Part shown: positions 1-13,936 of the stretch, in pieces
Layout of the letters: every line of letters starts with the position of its first letter
Position numbering within the stretch: position 1 is the stretch's first letter
Assembly: GCF_932526225.1 (NCBI RefSeq)
Contig: NC_064035.1
Span: 784,501 to 848,500, forward strand
From: Nematostella vectensis
Taxonomy: Eukaryota > Cnidaria > Anthozoa > Actiniaria > Edwardsiidae
Direction: 5' to 3'
DNA length: 64,000 nt
Notes under the pieces: generated by a model
Told to the model about the DNA's origin: nothing
Database searches by the model: none
The model's input: only the letters and a program-made list of their open reading frames with translations
Program-made: the position numbers and the translations under genes

Positions 1-3000
1 TACCAATAGTATTAAAAGTAATTTTCATTACAATTCCCTTCAGCAATGCCACGTTAGTCTTTCGTTGCGGGCACTTGACTACTAACGCAGCTACCCGGGT
101 TCGATTCCCGCTGATAGCCTATTTTTTTTTCTTTATTTTTTTTTAAATATCGATACTTATTTATACTGTTCTTGGTGTGTCATGACATAAAAAGAAGGTA
201 TAGGGACATTTTTATGTACTCTCAGCATCTTTGATGTGCTCATGCTTTGTTCAGGATCCTGTACATATTTTATGCACACAAGAACTAACTAGATTCCTTG
301 GATAACTTGATTAAGTAGATTCTAACATAGAGCATAGCGCTCGATAGATTGATATACCTTTTTTTCCGAGTATACTGTTTTATTTTTCCTACTGTTACTT
401 TTTGGAATTTACATTCGGAAAAAAAATTATCGATTATAACCTTTTGGAGGTTACACTCGTAAAACAAATTCCCGAATGTAACCCTGAAGCTTTCCCCGAA
501 TGTAACCTCCAGTCCGATGGTGACTTTGCTTGGGATAGTTTACGATACCAATAGTATTAAAAGTAATTTTCATTACAATTCCCTTCAGCAATGCCACGTT
601 AGTCTTTCGTTGCGGGCACTTGACTACTAACGCAGCGACCCGGGTTCGATTCCCGCTGATAGCCTATTTTTGTTTTCTTCATTTTTTTTTGTAAATATCG
701 ATACTTAATTATACTGTTCTTGGTGTGTCATGACATAAAAAGAAGGTATAGGGACATTTTTATGTACTCTCAGCATCTTTGATGTGCTCATGCTATGTTC
801 AGGATCCTGTACATATTTTATGCACACAAGGACTAACTAGATTCCTTGGATAACTTGATTAAGTAGATTCTAACATAGAGCATAGCGCTCGATAGATTGA
901 TATACCTTTTTTTCCGAGTATACTGTTTTATTTTTCCTAATGTTACTTTTTGGAATTTACATTCGGAAAAAAAATTATCGATTGTAACCTTTTGGAGGTT
1001 ACACTCGTAAAACAAAGTCCCGAATGTAACCCTGAAGCTTTTCCCGAATGTAACCTCCAGTCCGATGGTGACTTTGCTTGGGATAGTTTACGATACCAAT
1101 AGTATTAAAAGTAATTTTCATTACAATTCCCTTCAGCAATACCACGTTAGTCTTTCGTTGCGGGCACTTGACTACTAACACAGCGACCCGGGTTCGATTC
1201 CCGCTGATCGCCTTTTTTTTTTCTTTTTTTTTTTTTTTCAATATCGATACTTAATTCTACTGTTCTTGGTGTGTCATGACATAAAAAGAAGGTATAGGGA
1301 CATTTTTATGTACTCTCAGCATCTGTGATGTGCCCATGCTATGTTCAGGATCCTGTACATATTTTATGCACACAAGAACTAACTAGATTCCTTGGATAAC
1401 TTGATTAAGTAGATTCTAACATAGAGCATAGCGCTCGATAGATTGATATACCTTTTTTTCCGAGTATACTGTTTTATTTTTCCTAATGTTACTTTTTTGA
1501 ATTTACATCCGGAAAAAAAAATATCGATTGTAACCTTTTGCAGGTTACACTCGTAAAACAAATTCCCGAATGTAACCCTGAAGCTTTTCCCGAATGTAAC
1601 CTCCAGTCCGATGGTGACTTTGCTTGGGATAGTTTACGATACCAATAGTATTTAAAGTAATTTTCATTTCAATTCCCTTCAGCAATGCCACGTTAGTCTT
1701 TCGTTGCGGGCACTTGACTACTAACGCAGCGACCCGGGTTCGATTCCCGCTTATAGCCTATTTTTGTTTTCTTCATTTTTTTTTTTAAATATCGATACTT
1801 AACTATACTGTTCTTGGTGTGTCATGACATAAAAAGAAGGTATAGGGACATTTTTATGTACTCTCAGCATCTTTGATGTGCTCATGCTATGTTCAGGATC
1901 CTGTACATATTTTATGCACACAATAACTAACTAGATTCCTTGGATAACTTGATTAAGTAGATTTTAACATAGAGCATAGCGCTCGATAGATTGATATACC
2001 TTTTTTTCCGAGTATACTGTTTTATTTTTCTAATGTTACTTTTTGGAATTTACATTCGGAAAAAAAATTATCGATTGTAACCTTTTGGAGGTTACACTCG
2101 TAAAACAAATTCCCGAATGTAACCCTGAAGCTTTTCCCGAATGTAACCTCCAGTCCGATGGTGACTTTGCTTGGGATAGTTTACGATACCAATAGTATTA
2201 AAAGTAATTTTCATTACAATCCCCTTCAGCAATGCCACGTTAGTCTTTCGTTGCGGGCACTTGACTACTAACGCAGCGACCCGGGTTCGATTCCCGCTGA
2301 TAGCCTATTTTCTTTTCTTTTTTTTTTTTAAAATATCGATACTTAATTATACTGTTCTTGGTGTGTCATGACATAAAAAGAAGGTATAGGGACATTTTTA
2401 TGTACTCTCAGCATCTGTGATGTGCTCATGCTATGTTCAGGATCCTGTACATATTTTATGCACACAAGAACTAACTAGATTCCTTGGATAACTTGATTAA
2501 GTAGATTCTAACATAGAGCATAGCGCTCGATAGATTGATATACCTTTTTTTCCGAGTATACTGTTATATTTTTCCTAATGTTACTTTTTTGAATTTACAT
2601 CCGGAAAAAAAATTATCGATTGTAACCTTTTGCAGGTTACACTCGTAAAACAAATTCCCGAATGTAACCCTGAAGCTTTTCCCGAATGTAACCTCCAGTC
2701 CGATGGTGACTTTGCTTGGGATAGTTTACGATACCAATAGTATTAAAAGTAATTTTCATTACAATTCCCTTCAGCAATGCCACGTTAGTCTTTCGTTGCG
2801 GGCACTTGACTACTAACGCAGCGACCCGGGTTCGATTCCCGCTGATAGCCTATTTTTTTTTTAAATATCGATACTTAATTATACTGTTCTTGGTGTGTCA
2901 TGAGATAAAAAGAAGGTATAGGGACATTTTTATGTACTCTCATCATCTTTGATGTGCTCATGCTTTGTTCAGGATCCTGTACATATATTATGCACACAAG

Positions 3001-6000
3001 AACTAACTAGATTCCTTGGATAACTTGATTAAGTAGATTCTAACATACAGCATAGCGCTCGATAGATTGATATACCTTTTTTTCCGAGTATACTGTTTTA
3101 TTTTTCCTAATGTTACTTTTTGGAATTTACATTCGGAAAAAAAATTATCGATTGTAACCTTTTGGAGGTTACACTCGTAAAAAAAATTCCCGAATGTAAC
3201 CCTGAAGCTTTTCCCGAATGTAACCTCCAGTCCGATGGTGACTTTGCTTGGGATAGTTTACGATACCAATAGTATTAAAAGTAATTTTCATTACAATTCC
3301 CTTCAGCAATGCCACGTTAGTCTTTCGTTGCGGGCACTTGACTACTAACGCAGCGACCCGGGTTCGATTCCCGCTGATAGCCAATTTTTTTTTATTTATT
3401 TTTTTTTAAATATCGATACTTATTTATACTGTTCTTGGTGTGTCATGACATAAAAAGAAGGTATAGGGACATTTTTATGTACTCTCAGCATCTTTGATGT
3501 GCTCATGCTTTGTTCAGGATCCTGTACATATGTTATGCACACAAGAACTAACTAGATTCCTTAGATAACTTGATTAAGTAGATTCTAACATAGAGCATAG
3601 CACTCGATAGATTGATATACCTTTTTTTCCGAGTATACTGTAACCTGTAACCTTTTGGAGGTTACACTCGTAAAACAAATTCCCGAATGTAACCCTGAAG
3701 CTTTTCCCGAATGTAACCTCCAGTCCGATGGTGACTTTGCTTGGGATAGTTTACGATACCAATAGTATTAAAAGTAATTTTCATTACAATTCCCTTCAGC
3801 AATGCCACGTTAGTCTTTCGTTGCGGGCACTTGACTACTAACGCAGCTACCCGGGTTCGATTCCCGCTGATAGCCTATTTTTTTTTCTTTATTTTTTTTT
3901 TAAATATCGATACTTAATTATACTGTTCTTGGTGTGTCATGACATAAAAAGAAGGTATAGGGACATTTTTATGTACTCTCAGCATCTTTGATGTGCTCAT
4001 GCTTTGTTCTGGATCCTGTACATATTTTATGCACACACGAACTAACTAGATTCCTTGGATAACTTGATTAAGTAGATTCTAACATAGAGCATAGCGCTCG
4101 ATAGATTGATATACCTTTTTTTCCGAGTATACTGTTTTATTTTTCCTAATGTTACTTTTTGGAATTTACATTCGGAAAAAAAATTATCGATTGTAACCTT
4201 TTGGAGGTTACACTCGTAAAACAAATTCCCGAATGTAACCCTGAAGCTTTTCCCGAATGTAACCTCCAGTCCGATGGTGACTTTGCTTGGGATAGTTTAC
4301 GATACCAATAGTATTAAAAGTAATTTTCATTACAATTCCCTTCAGCAATGCCACGTTAGTCTTTCGTTGCGGGCACTTGACTACTAACGCAGCGACCCGG
4401 GTTCGATTCCCGCTGATAGCCTATTTTTGTTTTCTTCATTTTTTTTTTTAAATATCGATACTTAATTATACTGTTCTTGGTGTGTCATGACATAAAAAGA
4501 AGGTATAGGGACATTTTTATGTACTCTCAGCATCTTTGATGTGCTCATGCTATGTTCAGGATCCTGTACATATTTTATGCACACAAGGACTAACTAGATT
4601 CCTTGGATAACTTGATTAAGTAGATTCTAACATAGAGCATAGCGCTCGATAGATTGATATACCTTTTTTTCCGAGTATACTGTTTTATTTTTCCTAATGT
4701 TACTTTTTGGAATTTACATTCGGAAAAAAAATTATCGATTGTAACCTTTTGGAGGTTACACTCGTAAAACAAAGTCCCGAATGTAACCCTGAAGCTTTTC
4801 CCGAATGTAACCTCCAGTCCGATGGTGACTTTGCTTGGGATAGTTTACGATACCAATAGTATTAAAAGTAATTTTCATTACAATTCCCTTCAGCAATACC
4901 ACGTTAGTCTTTCGTTGCGGGCACTTGACTACTAACACAGCGACCCGGGTTCGATTCCCGCTGATCGCCTTTTTTTTTTCTTTTTTTTTTTTTTTCAATA
5001 TCGATACTTAATTCTACTGTTCTTGGTGTGTCATGACATGAAAAGAAGGTATAGGGACATTTTTATGTACTCTCAGCATCTGTGATGTGCTCATGCTATG
5101 TTCAGGATCCTGTACATATTTTATGCACACAAGAACTAACTAGATTCCTTGGATAACTTGATTAAGTAGATTCTAACATAGAGCATAGCGCTCGATAGAT
5201 TGATATACCTTTTTTTCCGAGTATACTGTTTTATTTTTCCTAATGTTACTTTTTTGAATTTACATCCGGAAAAAAAAATATCGATTGTAACCTTTTGCAG
5301 GTTACACTCGTAAAACAAATTCCCGAATGTAACCCTGAAGCTTTTCCCGAATGTAACCTCCAGTCCGATGGTGACTTTGCTTGGGATAGTTTACGATACC
5401 AATAGTATTTAAAGTAATTTTCATTTCAATTCCCTTCAGCAATGCCACGTTAGTCTTTCGTTGCGGGCACTTGACTACTAACGCAGCGACCCGGGTTCGA
5501 TTCCCGCTTATAGCCTATTTTTGTTTTCTTCATTTTTTTTTTTAAATATCGATACTTAACTATACTGTTCTTGGTGTGTCATGACATAAAAAGAAGGTAT
5601 AGGGACATTTTTATGTACTCTTAGCATCTTTGATGTGCTCATGCTATGTTCAGGATCCTGTACATATTTTATGCACACAATAACTAACTAGATTCCTTGG
5701 ATAACTTGATTAAGTAGATTTTAACATAGAGCATAGCGCTCGATAGATTGATATACCTTTTTTTCCGAGTATACTGTTTTATTTTTCTAATGTTACTTTT
5801 TGGAATTTACATTCGGAAAAAAAATTATCGATTGTAACCTTTTGGAGGTTACACTCGTAAAACAAAGTCCCGAATGTAACCCTGAAGCTTTTCCCGAATG
5901 TAACCTCCAGTCCGATGGTGACTTTGCTTGGGATAGTTTACGATACCAATAGTATTAAAAGTAATTTTCATTACAATTCCCTTCAGCAATACCACGTTAG

Positions 6001-9000
6001 TCTTTCGTTGCGGGCACTTGACTACTAACACAGCGACCCGGGTTCGATTCCCGCTGATCGCCTTTTTTTTTTCTTTTTTTTTTTTTTTTCAATATCGATA
6101 CTTAATTCTACTGTTCTTGGTGTGTCATGACATAAAAAGAAGGTATAGGGACATTTTTATGTACTCTCAGCATCTGTGATGTGCTCATGCTATGTTCAGG
6201 ATCCTGTACATATTTTATGCACACAAGAACTAACTAGATTCCTTGGATAACTTGATTAAGTAGATTCTAACATAGAGCATAGCGCTCGATAGATTGATAT
6301 ACCTTTTTTTCCGAGTATACTGTTTTATTTTTCCTAATGTTACTTTTTTGAATTTACATCCGGAAAAAAAAATATCGATTGTAACCTTTTGCAGGTTACA
6401 CTCGTAAAACAAATTCCCGAATGTAACCCTGAAGCTTTTCCCGAATGTAACCTCCAGTCCGATGGTGACTTTGCTTGGGATAGTTTACGATACCAATAGT
6501 ATTTAAAGTAATTTTCATTTCAATTCCCTTCAGCAATGCCACGTTAGTCTTTCGTTGCGGGCACTTGACTACTAACGCAGCGACCCGGGTTCGATTCCCG
6601 CTTATAGCCTATTTTTGTTTTCTTCATTTTTTTTTTTAAATATCGATACTTAACTATACTGTTCTTGGTGTGTCATGACATAAAAAGAAGGTATAGGGAC
6701 ATTTTTATGTACTCTCAGCATCTTTGATGTGCTCATGCTATGTTCAGGATCCTGTACATATTTTATGCACACAATAACTAACTAGATTCCTTGGATAACT
6801 TGATTAAGTAGATTTTAACATAGAGCATAGCGCTCGATAGATTGATATACCTTTTTTTCCGAGTATACTGTTTTATTTTTCTAATGTTACTTTTTGGAAT
6901 TTACATTCGGAAAAAAAATTATCGATTGTAACCTTTTGGAGGTTACACTCGTAAAACAAATTCCCGAATGTAACCCTGAAGCTTTTCCCGAATGTAACCT
7001 CCAGTCCGATGGTGACTTTGCTTGGGATAGTTTACGATACCAATAGTATTAAAAGTAATTTTCATTACAATCCCCTTCAGCAATGCCACGTTAGTCTTTC
7101 GTTGCGGGCACTTGACTACTAACGCAGCGACCCGGGTTCGATTCCCGCTGATAGCCTATTTTCTTTTCTTTTTTTTTTTTAAAATATCGATACTTAATTA
7201 TACTGTTCTTGGTGTGTCATGACATAAAAAGAAGGTATAGGGACATTTTTATGTACTCTCAGCATCTGTGATGTGCTCATGCTATGTTCAGGATCCTGTA
7301 CATATTTTATGCACACAAGAACTAACTAGATTCCTTGGATAACTTGATTAAGTAGATTCTAACATAGAGCATAGCGCTCGATAGATTGATATACCTTTTT
7401 TTCCGAGTATACTGTTATATTTTTCCTAATGTTGCTTTTTTGAATTTACATCCGGAAAAAAAATTATCGATTGTAACCTTTTGCAGGTTACACTCGTAAA
7501 ACAAATTCCCGAATGTAACCCTGAAGCTTTTCCCGAATGTAACCTCCAGTCCGATGGTGACTTTGCTTGGGATAGTTTACGATACCAATAGTATTAAAAG
7601 TAATTTTCATTACAATTCCCTTCAGCAATGCCACGTTAGTCTTTCGTTGCGGGCACTTGACTACTAACGCAGCGACCCGGGTTCGATTCCCGCTGATAGC
7701 CTATTTTTTTTTTAAATATCGATACTTAATTATACTGTTCTTGGTGTGTCATGAGATAAAAAGAAGGTATAGGGACATTTTTATGTACTCTCATCATCTT
7801 TGATGTGCTCATGCTTTGTTCAGGATCCTGTACATATATTATGCACACAAGAACTAACTAGATTCCTTGGATAACTTGATTAAGTAGATTCTAACATACA
7901 GCATAGCGCTCGATAGATTGATATACCTTTTTTTCCGAGTATACTGTTTTATTTTTCCTAATGTTACTTTTTGGAATTTACATTCGGAAAAAAAATTATC
8001 GATTGTAACCTTTTGGAGGTTACACTCGTAAAAAAAATTCCCGAATGTAACCCTGAAGCTTTTCCCGAATGTAACCTCCAGTCCGATGGTGACTTTGCTT
8101 GGGATAGTTTACGATACCAATAGTATTAAAAGTAATTTTCATTACAATTCCCTTCAGCAATGCCACGTTAGTCTTTCGTTGCGGGCACTTGACTACTAAC
8201 GCAGCGACCCGGGTTCGATTCCCGCTGATAGCCAATTTTTTTTTATTTATTTTTTTTTAAATATCGATACTTATTTATACTGTTCTTGGTGTGTCATGAC
8301 ATAAAAAGAAGGTATAGGGACATTTTTATGTACTCTCAGCATCTTTGATGTGCTCATGCTTTGTTCAGGATCCTGTACATATGTTATGCACACAAGAACT
8401 AACTAGATTCCTTAGATAACTTGATTAAGTAGATTCTAACATAGAGCATAGCACTCGATAGATTGATATACCTTTTTTTCCGAGTATACTGTAACCTGTA
8501 ACCTTTTGGAGGTTACACTCGTAAAACAAATTCCCGAATGTAACCCTGAAGCTTTTCCCGAATGTAACCTCCAGTCCGATGGTGACTTTGCTTGGGATAG
8601 TTTACGATACCAATAGTATTAAAAGTAATTTTCATTACAATTCCCTTCAGCAATGCCACGTTAGTCTTTCGTTGCGGGCACTTGACTACTAACGCAGCTA
8701 CCCGGGTTCGATTCCCGCTGATAGCCTATTTTTTTTTCTTTATTTTTTTTTTAAATATCGATACTTAATTATACTGTTCTTGGTGTGTCATGACATAAAA
8801 AGAAGGTATAGGGACATTTTTATGTACTCTCAGCATCTTTGATGTGCTCATGCTTTGTTCTGGATCCTGTACATATTTTATGCACACACGAACTAACTAG
8901 ATTCCTTGGATAACTTGATTAAGTAGATTCTAACATAGAGCATAGCGCTCGATAGATTGATATACCTTTTTTTCCGAGTATACTGTTTTATTTTTCCTAA

Positions 9001-12000
9001 TGTTACTTTTTGGAATTTACATTCGTAAAAAAAATTATCGATTGTAACCTTTTGGAGGTTACACTCGTAAAACAAATTCCCGAATGTAACCCTGAAGCTT
9101 TTCCCGAATGTAACCTCCAGTCCGATGGTGACTTTGCTTGGGATAGTTTACGATACCAATAGTATTAAAAGTAATTTTCATTACAATTCCCTTCAGCAAT
9201 GCCACGTTAGTCTTTCGTTGCGGGCACTTGACTACTAACGCAGCGACCCGGGTTCGATTCCCGCTGATAGCCTATTTTTGTTTTCTTCATTTTTTTTTTT
9301 AAATATCGATACTTAATTATACTGTTCTTGGTGTGTCATGACATAAAAAGAAGGTATAGGGACATTTTTATGTACTCTCAGCATCTTTGATGTGCTCATG
9401 CTATGTTCAGGATCCTGTACATATTTTATGCACACAAGGACTAACTAGATTCCTTGGATAACTTGATTAAGTAGATTCTAACATAGAGCATAGCGCTCGA
9501 TAGATTGATATACCTTTTTTTCCGAGTATACTGTTTTATTTTTCCTAATGTTACTTTTTGGAATTTACATTCGGAAAAAAAATTATCGATTGTAACCTTT
9601 TGGAGGTTACACTCGTAAAACAAAGTCCCGAATGTAACCCTGAAGCTTTTCCCGAATGTAACCTCCAGTCCGATGGTGACTTTGCTTGGGATAGTTTACG
9701 ATACCAATAGTATTAAAAGTAATTTTCATTACAATTCCCTTCAGCAATACCACGTTAGTCTTTCGTTGCGGGCACTTGACTACTAACACAGCGACCCGGG
9801 TTCGATTCCCGCTGATCGCCTTTTTTTTTTCTTTTTTTTTTTTTTTCAATATCGATACTTAATTCTACTGTTCTTGGTGTGTCATGACATAAAAAGAAGG
9901 TATAGGGACATTTTTATGTACTCTCAGCATCTGTGATGTGCTCATGCTATGTTCAAGATCCTGTACATATTTTATGCACACAAGAACTAACTAGATTCCT
10001 TGGATAACTTGATTAAGTAGATTCTAACATAGAGCATAGCGCTCGATAGATTGATATACCTTTTTTTCCGAGTATACTGTTTTATTTTTCCTAATGTTAC
10101 TTTTTTGAATTTACATCCGGAAAAAAAAATATCGATTGTAACCTTTTGCAGGTTACACTCGTAAAACAAATTCCCGAATGTAACCCTGAAGCTTTTCCCG
10201 AATGTAACCTCCAGTCCGATGGTGACTTTGCTTGGGATAGTTTACGATACCAATAGTATTTAAAGTAATTTTCATTTCAATTCCCTTCAGCAATGCCACG
10301 TTAGTCTTTCGTTGCGGGCACTTGACTACTAACGCAGCGACCCGGGTTCGATTCCCGCTTATAGCCTATTTTTGTTTTCTTCATTTTTTTTTTTAAATAT
10401 CGATACTTAACTATACTGTTCTTGGTGTGTCATGACATAAAAAGAAGGTATAGGGACATTTTTATGTACTCTCAGCATCTTTGATGTGCTCATGCTATGT
10501 TCAGGATCCTGTACATATTTTATGCACACAATAACTAACTAGATTCCTTGGATAACTTGATTAAGTAGATTTTAACATAGAGCATAGCGCTCGATAGATT
10601 GATATACCTTTTTTTCCGAGTATACTGTTTTATTTTTCTAATGTTACTTTTTGGAATTTACATTCGGAAAAAAAATTATCGATTGTAACCTTTTGGAGGT
10701 TACACTCGTAAAACAAATTCCCGAATGTAACCCTGAAGCTTTTCCCGAATGTAACCTCCAGTCCGATGGTGACTTTGCTTGGGATAGTTTACGATACCAA
10801 TAGTATTAAAAGTAATTTTCATTACAATCCCCTTCAGCAATGCCACGTTAGTCTTTCGTTGCGGGCACTTGACTACTAACGCAGCGACCCGGGTTCGATT
10901 CCCGCTGATAGCCTATTTTCTTTTCTTTTTTTTTTTTTAAAATATCGATACTTAATTATACTGTTCTTGGTGTGTCATGACATAAAAAGAAGGTATAGGG
11001 ACATTTTTATGTACTCTCAGCATCTGTGATGTGCTCATGCTATGTTCAGGATCCTGTACATATTTTATGCACACAAGAACTAACTAGATTCCTTGGATAA
11101 CTTGATTAAGTAGATTCTAACATAGAGCATAGCGCTCGATAGATTGATATACCTTTTTTTCCGAGTATACTGTTATATTTTTCCTAATGTTACTTTTTTG
11201 AATTTACATCCGGAAAAAAAATTATCGATTGTAACCTTTTGCAGGTTACACTCGTAAAACAAATTCCCGAATGTAACCCTGAAGCTTTTCCCGAATGTAA
11301 CCTCCAGTCCGATGGTGACTTTGCTTGGGATAGTTTACGATACCAATAGTATTAAAAGTAATTTTCATTACAATTCCCTTCAGCAATGCCACGTTAGTCT
11401 TTCGTTGCGGGCACTTGACTACTAACGCAGCGACCCGGGTTCGATTCCCGCTGATAGCCTATTTTTTTTTTAAATATCGATACTTAATTATACTGTTCTT
11501 GGTGTGTCATGAGATAAAAAGAAGGTATAGGGACATTTTTATGTACTCTCATCATCTTTGATGTGCTCATGCTTTGTTCAGGATCCTGTACATATATTAT
11601 GCACACAAGAACTAACTAGATTCCTTGGATAACTTGATTAAGTAGATTCTAACATACAGCATAGCGCTCGATAGATTGATATACCTTTTTTTCCGAGTAT
11701 ACTGTTTTATTTTTCCTAATGTTACTTTTTGGAATTTACATTCGGAAAACAAATTATCGATTGTAACCTTTTGGAGGTTACACTCGTAAAAAAAATTCCC
11801 GAATGTAACCCTGAAGCTTTTCCCGAATGTAACCTCCAGTCCGATGGTGACTTTGCTTGGGATAGTTTACGATACCAATAGTATTAAAAGTAATTTTCAT
11901 TACAATTCCCTTCAGCAATGCCACGTTAGTCTTTCGTTGCGGGCACTTGACTACTAACGCAGCGACCCGGGTTCGATTCCCGCTGATAGCCAATTTTTTT

Positions 12001-13936
12001 TTATTTATTTTTTTTTAAATATCGATACTTATTTATACTGTTCTTGGTGTGTCATGACATAAAAAGAAGGTATAGGGACATTTTTATGTACTCTCAGCAT
12101 CTTTGATGTGCTCATGCTTTGTTCAGGATCCTGTACATATGTTATGCACACAAGAACTAACTAGATTCCTTAGATAACTTGATTAAGTAGATTCTAACAT
12201 AGAGCATAGCACTCGATAGATTGATATACCTTTTTTTCCGAGTATACTGTAACCTGTAACCTTTTGGAGGTTACACTCGTAAAACAAATTCCCGAATGTA
12301 ACCCTGAAGCTTTTCCCGAATGTAACCTCCAGTCCGATGGTGACTTTGCTTGGGATAGTTTACGATACCAATAGTATTAAAAGTAATTTTCATTACAATT
12401 CCCTTCAGCAATGCCACGTTAGTCTTTCGTTGCGGGCACTTGACTACTAACGCAGCGACCCGGGTTCGATTCCCGCTGATAGCCTATTTTTTTTTTAAAT
12501 ATCGATACTTAATTATACTGTTCTTGGTGTGTCATGAGATAAAAAGAAGGTATAGGGACATTTTTATGTACTCTCATCATCTTTGATGTGCTCATGCTTT
12601 GTTCTGGATCCTGTACATATATTATGCACACAAGAACTAACTAGATTCCTTGGATAACTTGATTAAGTAGATTCTAACATACAGCATAGCGCTCGATAGA
12701 TTGATATACCTTTTTTTCCGAGTATACTGTTTTATTTTTCCTAATGTTACTTTTTGGAATTTACATTCGGAAAAAAAATTATCGATTGTAACCTTTTGGA
12801 GGTTACACTCGTAAACAAAATTCCCGAATGTAACCCTGAAGCTTTTCCCGAATGTAACCTCCAGTCCGATGGTGACTTTGCTTGGGATAGTTTACGATAC
12901 CAATAGTATTAAAAGTAATTTTCATTACAATTCCCTTCAGCAATGCCACGTTAGTCTTTCGTTGCGGGCACTTGACTACTAACGCAGCGACCCGGGTTCG
13001 ATTCCCGCTGATAGCCAATTTTTTTTTATTTATTTTTTTTTAAATATCGATACTTATTTATACTGTTCTTGGTGTGTCATGACATAAAAAGAAGGTATAG
13101 GGACATTTTTATGTACTCTCAGCATCTTTGATGTGCTCATGCTTTGTTCAGGATCCTGTACATATGTTATGCACACAAGAACTAACTAGATTCCTTAGAT
13201 AACTTGATTAAGTAGATTCTAACATAGAGCATAGCACTCGATAGATTGATATACCTTTTTTTCCGAGTATACTGTAACCTGTAACCTTTTGGAGGTTACA
13301 CTCGTAAAACAAATTCCCGAATGTAACCCTGAAGCTTTTCCCGAATGTAACCTCCAGTCCGATGGTGACTTTGCTTGGGATAGTTTACGATACCAATAGT
13401 ATTAAAAGTAATTTTCATTACAATTCCCTTCAGCAATGCCACGTTAGTCTTTCGTTGCGGGCACTTGACTACTAACGCAGCTACCCGGGTTCGATTCCCG
13501 CTGATAGCCTATTTTTTTTTCTTTATTTTTTTTTTAAATATCGATACTTAATTATACTGTTCTTGGTGTGTCATGACATAAAAAGAAGGTATAGGGACAT
13601 TTTTATGTACTCTCAGCATCTTTGATGTGCTCATGCTTTGTTCAGGATCCTGTACATATTTTATGCACACACGAACTAACTAGATTCCTTGGATAACTTG
13701 ATTAAGTAGATTCTAACATAGAGCATAGCGCTCGATAGATTGATATACCTTTTTTTCCGAGTATACTGTTTTATTTTTCCTAATGTTACTTTTTGGAATT
13801 TACATTCGGAAAAAAAATTATCGATTGTAACCTTTTGGAGGTTACACTCGTAAAACAAATTCCCGAATGTAACCCTGAAGCTTTTCCCGAATGTAACCTC
13901 CAGTCCGATGGTGACTTTGCTTGGGATAGTTTACGA
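1..13936. repeat. Satellite block A: higher-order repeat of ~3,757 bp (7 monomers)
   Basis: Monomer variants recur at a displacement of 3,757 bp (for example landmarks at 833 and 4590, 999 and 4756, 1379 and 5136). The first period has monomers of 545, 548, 546, 547, 545, 532 and 493 bp. The second period is 4,851 bp because a two-monomer segment of 1,094 bp is duplicated (5136 versus 6230). The third is 3,758 bp and is followed by an extra 1,025-bp two-monomer duplication (11778 versus 12803). The pattern is that of unequal crossover acting on a higher-order repeat. Confidence 0.9.
62..140 (+). other. tRNA-3'-like module with perfect Pol III box B (representative copy)
   Basis: Positions 98-108 read GGTTCGATTCC, a perfect match to the box B consensus. 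It sits in a T-arm-like context whose stem pairs CGGG with CCCG, and ends in gatagcc followed by a T-run that could stop RNA polymerase III. Just upstream TCGTTGCG can pair with CGCAGCGA (G-U allowed) in most monomers, around a loop containing cttgactactaa. I find no matching 5' acceptor strand (ggctatca) and no clear box A, so this is not a functional tRNA gene. It looks like a tRNA-derived remnant, as in SINE elements. The module recurs in nearly every monomer with few substitutions (ggattcgattcc, gtgttcgattcc or gttcgatttcc in some). Confidence 0.7.

Noticed and set aside
62-120. Functional tRNA genes in every monomer
   Set aside because: Only the T-arm and box B are convincing. There is no complementary 5' acceptor strand, no clear box A and no proper anticodon stem of five pairs around a U33 loop.
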